NCBI RefSeq assembly: GCF_030462585.1
Contig: NZ_JASMRU010000005.1
Location: 46,589 to 110,588, forward strand
DNA: 64,000 nucleotides
Direction of reading: 5' to 3'
DNA from: Pseudomonas sp. CAN1
GTDB taxonomy: Bacteria > Pseudomonadota > Gammaproteobacteria > Pseudomonadales > Pseudomonadaceae
Shown here: in pieces, positions 35,145-41,195 of the stretch
Layout of the letters: each line of letters opens with the position of its first letter
Position numbering within the stretch: the first letter of the stretch is position 1
Notes under the pieces: model-generated
Databases searched by the model: none
Seen by the model: the letters and a program-made list of their open reading frames with translations, nothing else
Told to the model about the DNA's origin: nothing
Translations under genes and position numbers: made by a program

Positions 35145-36017
35145 TCATTGATAGATCCACTGCTGAAGTTCCTCCAGGTTCGCTACAACAATCTGCTGAG
35201 CAGCAGCCTTTGCCTGAATCTTATTCGGGTCTATCTGGTATCGCTGCAGCACGTACTGCACTAGAGCACCACGACTGGGGATTGGTAACTGCTCCTGCTG
35301 CATGCCGTAATCCTGCGCGACAATAGCTTTCTGTTCTGGCTTCAGCCGTGGGTCGGGCTCGATGATCACCGTCACTTCAGTGCACCAACCTGCGTCCAGT
35401 TCTCGCACGTGCTCGGATACGTCCAGTACATCTGGTTCGCCACGGAAACGACTAAGGACAAAGTCTCGGTAGTCACGATTCTTCTCGCAGAAGGCTCGGA
35501 CATGCCAGCGCATCCCGGTATAGACGAGGGTATGCGGCGCGATGAGACGTGTCTCCGGCACCGGATTGGCGAGTGAAACGTATTCACACTCCAAACGCAG
35601 TCCTTCGCGGCAGGCCTTCAGCAGGGGGCGGAGCACGTCGGGCCGCACGGAGCGATCCGGGACCTTCAGCACTTCGGTATGCGCATAAGCCAGGGCCAGC
35701 CCCTCGATGTGTGGAGCCCGCTCCTTGTTCTCGCTCAGCAGGTGCAAGTAGGCGCTTGCACTATTGTCGATGAATTTTGGCGCGAACTTCAGACTGGGGA
35801 CATAGCCTTTCAGATGCCTGTCATATGTCAGGTTTTTGGGCGCGTGCTCGGTGATGTAGGTGTTGATGTCCTTCGATGCCTGCTGTCGGCTGATGCCGAA
35901 GCTCTGCATCAGGTGTCCCGTGGTTAGCCGCCCTTCCCACCAGGCGACAGTCTCGATCAGCCGATAACGCAGTGCCAGATCCCAACGGACAGATTCGATC
36001 GACTGCTTCCGTTTCAT
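35145..36017 (-). CDS. WYL-domain transcriptional regulator, BrxR/CapW type
   Basis: 290 residues with an N-terminal winged helix ('RLIETVAWWEGRLTTGHLMQSFGISRQQASKDINTYI', about 18-55). A central WYL-like domain spans about 120-205 ('LIAPHTLVYTGMRWHVRAFCEKNRDYRDFVLSRF'; W-H-V in place of W-Y-L). A C-terminal WCX-like dimerisation region follows. This length and order is that of the BrxR/CapW regulators that control BREX, CBASS and other defence loci, proposed to respond to a nucleic-acid-type ligand. It is divergent from the small-gene set starting at 36133 and has a perfect palindrome just upstream of its start, consistent with autoregulation. Confidence 0.85.
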   Translation of the reverse strand: MKRKQSIESVRWDLALRYRLIETVAWWEGRLTTGHLMQSFGISRQQASKDINTYITEHAPKNLTYDRHLKGYVPSLKFAPKFIDNSASAYLHLLSENKERAPHIEGLALAYAHTEVLKVPDRSVRPDVLRPLLKACREGLRLECEYVSLANPVPETRLIAPHTLVYTGMRWHVRAFCEKNRDYRDFVLSRFRGEPDVLDVSEHVRELDAGWCTEVTVIIEPDPRLKPEQKAIVAQDYGMQQEQLPIPSRGALVQYVLQRYQIDPNKIQAKAAAQQIVVANLEELQQWIYQ

Positions 36018-36040
36018 TGTGTCTCCTTGTGCTCGAAAGC

Positions 36041-36058
36041 TTTACCTGTACAGGTAAA
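36041..36058. promoter_or_regulatory. Perfect 18-bp palindrome, candidate operator of the WYL regulator
   Basis: TTTACCTGTACAGGTAAA, a perfect dyad, lies 23 bases upstream of the WYL gene start and 74 bases before the divergent 36133 gene. This is where an autoregulatory site controlling both directions would be. A symmetrical site fits a dimeric winged-helix regulator. Binding is inferred. Confidence 0.65.
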
Positions 36059-36132
36059 CATCATAGATATGTCGCTCAAAGCTACATACTCTTGCTCCGT
36101 CACTCAATGGCTGTAGCAAGGAGCATACTCAA

Positions 36133-36381
36133 ATGGAACTGAAGGCAGGACTGGTGATTGTGCTGGTACAGGTCGCGCTCATCGCGTTGCTGGTGTGGGG
36201 CGCATGGAAATTGGCGCAGCCCGTTCAACTGCGCCAGCAACTCGAAGCGCAGTTCGAGGGTGTACTGAGCGCACATAACGCTTTGGCAATGCATAACCGC
36301 GAACTGAGTGCCGCCTTGCGCACCGAACGGGCTCACGTGCAGCAGTTGCAGCGCCAACTGATGCTTCGTCAGCACGGCTGA
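36133..36381 (+). CDS. Small single-pass membrane protein with coiled coil
   Basis: 82 residues: membrane helix at about 7-28 ('LVIVLVQVALIALLVWGAWKL') followed by a polar, Gln/Leu/Arg-rich helix suited to coiled-coil pairing ('LSAALRTERAHVQQLQRQLML'). No family recognised. AAGGAG lies ten bases before the ATG. First gene of the set 36133-37886, divergent from the WYL regulator; the next gene starts 20 bases after its stop. Confidence 0.6.
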   Translation: MELKAGLVIVLVQVALIALLVWGAWKLAQPVQLRQQLEAQFEGVLSAHNALAMHNRELSAALRTERAHVQQLQRQLMLRQHG

Positions 36382-36401
36382 AGAAATCAAAGGAGTGGAA
36401 G

Positions 36402-37463
36402 ATGAGTCGTCTGGATAGAATCAAGGGCTGCCTGCTGGGTGGTGCAGTTGGGGATGCCCTTGGGGCCCCAGTCGAGTCCCTCAACTGGACGGAAATTGAG
36501 CAGCAGTTTGGCTCGTCAGGTATCCGGGATTTCAGTCAGGTCTACGGCATGACAGGAGCGATTACCAATCACACACAGATGATGCTGTTCACGGCCGAGG
36601 GGCTGCTTCGCGCACATCTCAGACAAGCAGCGCGCGGTCTCTGCCATCCACCGTCAGTGATTCATCACGCGTTGTTGCGCTGGTATCTCACTCAGGGCGG
36701 CGAGCCAGCGATTGATGTGAGGAAAGACGGATGGCTGATTCAGGAGAAGTCGCTCTGGTCACGTCGCGCCCCCGGCATGACTTGTCTATCAGCACTGCGT
36801 GATTGCAAGTCCTTTGGCGAACTGGCGTGCAACGACAGCAAGGGCTGCGGTGGCGTCATAAGGGTAGCGCCGCATGCTTTCTTCCCTGCCCCCTTCGAAC
36901 TGGCAGCTGAGTCAGCGCATCTCACCCACGGGCATCCAACTGGGTATCTGGCAGCCGGGCTGTTTGCCGACATCCTCGCTCGCCTCCTGGTGTCTTCCTG
37001 TTCGCTGAAAGAAGCCATTCTGGGTAGCCTCCAGCAGCACGGTAACCGAGAAGGCATGGGCGAGACATGCGAGCTCATCGATCTGGTGTTGACGCTTTAT
37101 CAGAAAGATGTCCGACCAACCCCAAAAACCATTGCATTGCTGGGAGCAGGATGGACAGCTGAGGAATCACTGGCCATCGGGTTGTGGTGTGCGTTGATGG
37201 CCGAGAGCTTCGAGCAGGGCGTGACCTGGGCTGTCAATCACAGTGGTGACAGCGATAGCACGGGATTGATCGCCGGGCATTTGCTCGGCATCCAACTCGG
37301 CTGCGCCAACATTCCCGAGCGTTGGCTCGCGCCACTGGAGCTGCGCACGGTGATCGAGCAGGTCGCCATCGATATCGATGAAGTGCCACGCGTTTACGGT
37401 GGTGAGTACGACGAGGATCGCATCCACGACGAGCGTATCTGGCGGCGATATCCGGGATGGTGA
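36402..37463 (+). CDS. ADP-ribosylglycohydrolase (DraG/ARH) homologue with altered catalytic motif
   Basis: 353 residues. 'RIKGCLLGGAVGDALGAPVE' opens the DraG/ARH fold and 'VNHSGDSDSTGLIAGHLLG' near the C-terminus supplies the second metal-binding motif. The first motif, normally T-D-D-T-Q-M, reads T-N-H-T-Q-M here ('GAITNHTQMMLF'), so two acidic ligands of the dinuclear Mg2+ site are missing. Family members remove ADP-ribose from Arg, Ser or nucleic-acid bases. This one may be an ADP-ribose reader or have changed chemistry. Strong Shine-Dalgarno (AAGGAG). Lies between the WYL regulator and the large operon. Confidence 0.88.
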   Translation: MSRLDRIKGCLLGGAVGDALGAPVESLNWTEIEQQFGSSGIRDFSQVYGMTGAITNHTQMMLFTAEGLLRAHLRQAARGLCHPPSVIHHALLRWYLTQGGEPAIDVRKDGWLIQEKSLWSRRAPGMTCLSALRDCKSFGELACNDSKGCGGVIRVAPHAFFPAPFELAAESAHLTHGHPTGYLAAGLFADILARLLVSSCSLKEAILGSLQQHGNREGMGETCELIDLVLTLYQKDVRPTPKTIALLGAGWTAEESLAIGLWCALMAESFEQGVTWAVNHSGDSDSTGLIAGHLLGIQLGCANIPERWLAPLELRTVIEQVAIDIDEVPRVYGGEYDEDRIHDERIWRRYPGW

Positions 37464-37471
37464 CCGAGGTG

Positions 37472-37481
37472 CCCCCCCCCC
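37472..37481 (+). repeat. Ten-base cytosine homopolymer
   Basis: Run of ten C just after the ARH stop and upstream of the zinc-ribbon gene. It could slip during replication, or its length could be a sequencing artefact. It does not lie inside the coding frame I prefer for the next gene. Confidence 0.8.
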
Positions 37482-37514
37482 GATTTGCATGGCCAGTCGA
37501 CAGGAGTCCGCGCA

Positions 37515-37727
37515 TTGAACCTGGTGCCAGCGACACAAACTTTCATCTGTCCACATTGCTCCTGGCATAGAACGACCCTGCCGAAAAGCGATGCGCTCGT
37601 GATTGAACGCGATTGCTACATCCTATGCCCAAAATGCGGATACGAGTCACTGGAGCAGCACATGGCAACAACGATTGAAGTGATGAAGGCCCGGCTCGAG
37701 TACTTGCTACGGCTTGATCGACATTGA
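37515..37727 (+). CDS. Small zinc-ribbon protein
   Basis: 70 residues with two CxxC pairs ('FICPHCSWHR' and 'YILCPKCGYES') 25-30 residues apart, a classic zinc ribbon, followed by a helical tail ('TTIEVMKARLEYLLRLDRH'). I chose TTG at 37515 because CAGGAG stands eight bases upstream (37501-37506); the longer TTG at 37485 lacks a ribosome site. Likely co-transcribed with the ARH homologue. Function unknown; such ribbons commonly mediate nucleic-acid or protein contacts. Confidence 0.6.
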   Translation: MNLVPATQTFICPHCSWHRTTLPKSDALVIERDCYILCPKCGYESLEQHMATTIEVMKARLEYLLRLDRH

Positions 37728-37754
37728 GCATTTCTGGACCTGGAGTACAGGCGC

Positions 37755-37886
37755 ATGAAGAATCTTTTTGCGGTAATCGGTTTTATTGTTGTCGCCAAGA
37801 AGGGCTACGAGTTGTATCGAGAGTACAGCGAATTGAAGCGCGAGCGGGAGGAGCGGACAGCGAGTCAGAATCGCCAGTCAGAGTAG
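37755..37886 (+). CDS. 43-residue membrane-anchored micro-protein
   Basis: ATG at 37755, with GGAG nine bases upstream, gives 43 residues beginning 'MKNLFAVIGFIVVAKKGYEL', a short hydrophobic helix. A highly charged helix 'REYSELKREREERTASQ' follows. It is too short for homology judgement. It begins 27 bases after the zinc-ribbon gene on the same strand. The good ribosome site and sharp hydrophobic/charged split support reality. Confidence 0.45.
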   Translation: MKNLFAVIGFIVVAKKGYELYREYSELKREREERTASQNRQSE

Positions 37887-38318
37887 GCATTCGTTGCACC
37901 CGAGGGACAGAAAACTGTTACGCATAGCACTGACAGTTAGAACCCCATTAGGGGTCTAGCGTCAGCCCTTTCTCGACGCATGAAAAAGGCCAGGTCAGCC
38001 CCCCAAAAGCAGATAGCACATCGCCATCCAATTGAGTAGCATTAGCCTTCTCGGCTTAAGACAGCTGTTCACCAGTTGGCGATTTAGAACAAGGAAGTCT
38101 CATGCGCCAAGCGACAATATTCTGCCAGATCAGTATACGCGCGCTCAGCCAGACCGCTGTTTTCCCCACACATCACTGGTAGCGCCATCCGCAAGCAGAC
38201 TGAGGCACCTCCACGGAGGATCATCTGCAACGCATATCGTTATATTTCACCCCTCTGATGCGATTATCGCGACATGCAAAACGGCCTATCCATCTTTTTT
38301 GATTAAGGAGTATTGCCT
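37887..38318. other. 432-bp leader region before the 14-gene operon
   Basis: No convincing gene. Contents: a hairpin ACCCC-ATTA-GGGGT (37942-37955), an 11-bp palindrome GCGATTATCGC (38260-38270), an AT-rich TATATTT segment near 38240, and the ribosome site AAGGAG at 38305-38310. Promoter hexamers with good spacing were not found by eye. It must carry the operon's promoter unless transcription reads through from the 36133 set. Confidence 0.5.
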
Positions 38319-39044
38319 GTGAACACTCCCTTTGACCCATCAAAATTTACGGCGCCCAAAGCCAAGCCACTACCGGTCATTCTCTTGCTCGATGTTAGCG
38401 GTAGCATGGGCGGGGAAAAGATTCAAAACCTTAATGACGCGGTGCGCGACATGCTCGACGTGTTCCGTGGCAACGAGACCAGCGAGACCGAAATCTGGGT
38501 CTCGATCATCACGTTCGGCTCGGAGGTAACGCTGCATCAACCCCTGGCCAGTGCCAACGACATTCAGTGGCAGGCACTTGCAGCCGGCGGCATGACCCCA
38601 CTGGGTGTCGCGCTTGAAATGGCCAAGGCAATGATTGAAGACAAGGACGTCGTGCCATCGCGCGCTTATCGTCCGACCGTGGTGCTGGTCTCGGACGGAC
38701 AACCGGACAATGGCTGGAAAGGCGCATTGCGGGAGTTCGTAAACGAAGGGCGCTCCGCGAAATGCGATCGCATGGCCATGGCCATCGGTGCCGACGCCGA
38801 CGAGGCGGTTCTCGGAGCATTCATCGAGGACACGCAGAACCCGCTTTTCTACGCAGAGAATGCCCGGCAAATGAAGGACTTCTTCAAGTTCGTGACCATG
38901 TCGGTGACCATCCGCACCAGATCGCAGACACCTAACACCATACCGCCGGCGAGTTTGATCGATGTCCAACCTGCGACCATCGGCGCCCGCCAGGAACCAA
39001 TGGTGGCGACGGCCCCCGATGCAGACGATGGAGGCTACTGGTAA
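38319..39044 (+). CDS. VWA-domain protein, TerY-like (system gene 1)
   Basis: 241 residues. The metal-ion-dependent adhesion site is complete: D25-x-S27-x-S29 in 'ILLLDVSGSMGG', Thr in 'GGMTPLG' and Asp in 'VLVSDGQPDNG'. The VWA fold fills about 18-195, with a Pro/Ala-rich tail. TerY-type VWA proteins act as metal-dependent scaffolds. I chose GTG at 38319 because AAGGAG is eight bases upstream; TTG at 38313 is too close to it. First gene of the operon; its TAA shares one base with the next ATG. Confidence 0.88.
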   Translation: MNTPFDPSKFTAPKAKPLPVILLLDVSGSMGGEKIQNLNDAVRDMLDVFRGNETSETEIWVSIITFGSEVTLHQPLASANDIQWQALAAGGMTPLGVALEMAKAMIEDKDVVPSRAYRPTVVLVSDGQPDNGWKGALREFVNEGRSAKCDRMAMAIGADADEAVLGAFIEDTQNPLFYAENARQMKDFFKFVTMSVTIRTRSQTPNTIPPASLIDVQPATIGARQEPMVATAPDADDGGYW

Positions 39045-39313
39045 TGGCACAGGCAATTGGGGATCCGGAAGAGCTAGAGCGCTTTGCGTTTGCACTGCAG
39101 CAATTCACCGACTCGCTCAACGACAGTGTTGGCGCCCTGGATGGCGCATTCCTGTCGCTCGGTGACACCTGGCAGGACGAGAAACGCTCACAGTTCGAAG
39201 AAGAGTTCAACATGCTCGTCCAGCAACTCCATCAGTTCAATGCGAACGCGACAGAACAGGTGCCCTACTTGATCGCACTGGCGTCGCGCCTGCGCGATTA
39301 CCTTCAAAGCTGA
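39044..39313 (+). CDS. WXG100-like small helical protein (system gene 2)
   Basis: 89 residues, predicted as two long helices joined by a turn at 'LGDTWQDEKRSQFEEEF'. This resembles the WXG100/YukE hairpin, where Trp sits in the turn, although the motif here is W-Q-D rather than W-x-G. Length and helix pattern fit ESAT-6-like proteins. The same operon encodes an FtsK/EssC-type ATPase, the usual partner of WXG100 proteins, which supports the assignment. One-base overlap with the VWA stop. Confidence 0.6.
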   Translation: MAQAIGDPEELERFAFALQQFTDSLNDSVGALDGAFLSLGDTWQDEKRSQFEEEFNMLVQQLHQFNANATEQVPYLIALASRLRDYLQS

Positions 39314-39329
39314 GGACGTCGCAAGGGCA

Positions 39330-40640
39330 ATGGCACTCGTATCCATAGGGCAAGTGGAAAACCTCGAAGACCTCGTGCGCGACCTGCAGGCCGTTCATGA
39401 GGCCCTGGAGTCATCCTGCCGTGCACAGGTTGCTCTGGCAGAGCATAAGCACGAAGACGCTCAAAACGCTTCACAACTCAGCGAGGACTTGCTCGACAAC
39501 GCAATGCAGCAGGAACTGAGCGCCAGCCAGGCGTCCGAGGACGCCCTGCAGGCCGTGGACACTGCATACGCCAGTCTCGACGCCGCCGAGGCCTCGCTGT
39601 CCAGCTGTGTCGCCCAACCGGTCAGCGAAGACGGGTCAAGTCCTGATTGCACCTGGGAGCACGACCGCGCTGACGAAGCCCGAGCCGGGGTGGACCAGAC
39701 ATGCAACGCGGTTGAGCAGGCGCGGGCTGCTCTCGAACTGGCCATGGAAAACCGCATGGCCATGGAACGTCGCCTGGAAATGTCCAGGCAAGCTGCCACG
39801 ATGGCCGCGCAGGCACTGGCGCAAGCGCTGCAGGAGTGCAATGCACGGCTTCTCGGCGTCGGCCAGGCCATCGACCTCGGTATTTCACGCCTTTCTGCGG
39901 CCCAACAAGCGCTGGAGGCCTACCTCGCGACCAATCCCGTCGCTGCGGACTTCCATGCCTGGCTGAAGTGGGACCCGGTAAAACAGGGTGGCGTCGTGAC
40001 ACCGGATGTACTACGGGATCGAATGAACCTGTCGGTGGAGCATCGGAAGATGCTCCAAGAATATCTGTACGAACGTAATCCTGATTATCGGGCGAAGGTC
40101 GACAGATTCCGCGAGCAATGGGTCGCCGCGAAAGGCGATGCCGAGCGCAACGGGGTCCTACGCAAGATCCGCATCGAGCTGTGCGGCGAATTCGGTGAAC
40201 AACTGGCTCGCCACGCCTTGGCGCCACTGGGTGGTCGCATCGAAACACAAGGGCGGACATTCGTTGGCGAGAACGGCCGGTACACCAAGACGGACCTGCT
40301 GATAACCGACCTGCACGTCCCAGTTGTACTGGGGCGTGGTCAGGGCATGGGGGCACAGGTGGGTGGGTCGCTGGCGTTGGAGGTGAAGTGCGGCAAAGCC
40401 CAGTACCTCTACGCGCAGAAGGACCACATGGTGTTCCAGGCCGAAGGACACAAGCACGCGGATGCGCAATTCACGCTCTGCTCGCGGGACATCCAGGACC
40501 TTTCGCCGGAGAAAGAGAAAGAACTGCGCGATGCCTTGCGCGAAGCGGGCTCGCCATTGATAGGCATGCTGCCAAGAAAGAACGAGATAGACCTCTCCTG
40601 TATTGACTTCATCCGCCAGAGCGAGGAGGAACAGCCATGA
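39330..40640 (+). CDS. Coiled-coil protein with C-terminal PD-(D/E)xK nuclease-like domain (system gene 3)
   Basis: 436 residues. Residues 1-200 are almost wholly helical and Ala/Glu/Gln-rich, suitable for a long coiled coil. From about 290 the chain changes to alpha/beta with 'YTKTDLLITDLHV' (candidate Asp 322 or 327), then 'GGSLALEVKCGKAQYLYAQK' with E351-x-K353. This D...ExK spacing is that of a restriction-endonuclease-like fold, and the sequence is reminiscent of nuclease domains of polymorphic toxins. Next to a WXG100-like gene it could be an effector or cargo. AAGGG lies just upstream of ATG 39330. The stop overlaps the next start (ATGA). Confidence 0.65.
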   Translation: MALVSIGQVENLEDLVRDLQAVHEALESSCRAQVALAEHKHEDAQNASQLSEDLLDNAMQQELSASQASEDALQAVDTAYASLDAAEASLSSCVAQPVSEDGSSPDCTWEHDRADEARAGVDQTCNAVEQARAALELAMENRMAMERRLEMSRQAATMAAQALAQALQECNARLLGVGQAIDLGISRLSAAQQALEAYLATNPVAADFHAWLKWDPVKQGGVVTPDVLRDRMNLSVEHRKMLQEYLYERNPDYRAKVDRFREQWVAAKGDAERNGVLRKIRIELCGEFGEQLARHALAPLGGRIETQGRTFVGENGRYTKTDLLITDLHVPVVLGRGQGMGAQVGGSLALEVKCGKAQYLYAQKDHMVFQAEGHKHADAQFTLCSRDIQDLSPEKEKELRDALREAGSPLIGMLPRKNEIDLSCIDFIRQSEEEQP

Positions 40641-40972
40641 AAGTACGATTTGCCATAGTGGAGCCTGCCATCCTTGAACAGGTTCAGGCGGGAGTGGAGC
40701 AATTGCAACATGCGGTCAACACCGGCGACATGGATGACGTGGACGAGGCCACGGCGCACCTGCTGGAGTTGACCGCAGGCTGCCGCTCGATCGACCTGTC
40801 CGAGGAGGAGTGGCAGACGTTCCTGAAGGAAATCAGGCGCGAAGATCCCGACTTCGAATCCCGTTACCTGCTGCCGGGCAAGCTGTGTGCTTCGTTGCTT
40901 CCAGGCATCGCCACCGATGCGCACGTCCTGGAGATCCCCATGGACGATGATTCGGGAGACTTCGATGTTTGA
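40637..40972 (+). CDS. Hypothetical small acidic protein (system gene 4)
   Basis: 111 residues, acidic, mostly helical ('VQAGVEQLQHAVNTGDMDDVDEATAHLLELTAGC') with an acidic C-terminus ('MDDDSGDFDV'). No family recognised. It overlaps gene 3 by ATGA and gene 5 by eight bases, so it is surely translated with them. Its size, acidity and position behind the candidate nuclease would suit an inhibitor or chaperone of gene 3; this is a guess from layout. Confidence 0.6.
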   Translation: MKVRFAIVEPAILEQVQAGVEQLQHAVNTGDMDDVDEATAHLLELTAGCRSIDLSEEEWQTFLKEIRREDPDFESRYLLPGKLCASLLPGIATDAHVLEIPMDDDSGDFDV

Positions 40973-41195
40973 CGATGTCATGGGACTGATGGCGGCCTGT
41001 GCAATCAGGTTCAACGCTGGGGTGCGGGATGGATTCGGCACATCCATCGCCAACGAAGTGCTCTCCCCGATCCAGGAGAACATCGCCTCCCTGCGCCGTT
41101 TCAGCGAAGACTACCAGCGTCAGGTCACAGCCATCGACGGCATCCTCGCGGAAGCGCAAAGCGTCGGCACGTTACATGGAGAGCGTGATGAATGA
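40965..41195 (+). CDS. Hypothetical small helical protein (system gene 5)
   Basis: 76 residues, 'MFDDVMGLMAACAIRFNAGVRDGFGTSIANEVLSPIQENIASLRRF...', two predicted helices. It could be a second ESAT-6-like small protein, but without the Trp turn. ATG at 40965 overlaps gene 4, and its TGA overlaps the FtsK-like start (ATGA). No function can be assigned from sequence. Confidence 0.6.
   Translation: MFDDVMGLMAACAIRFNAGVRDGFGTSIANEVLSPIQENIASLRRFSEDYQRQVTAIDGILAEAQSVGTLHGERDE

Noticed and set aside
38032-38322. 96-residue frame in the leader of the large operon
   Set aside because: No ribosome site, no protein-like composition, overlaps the start of the VWA gene.
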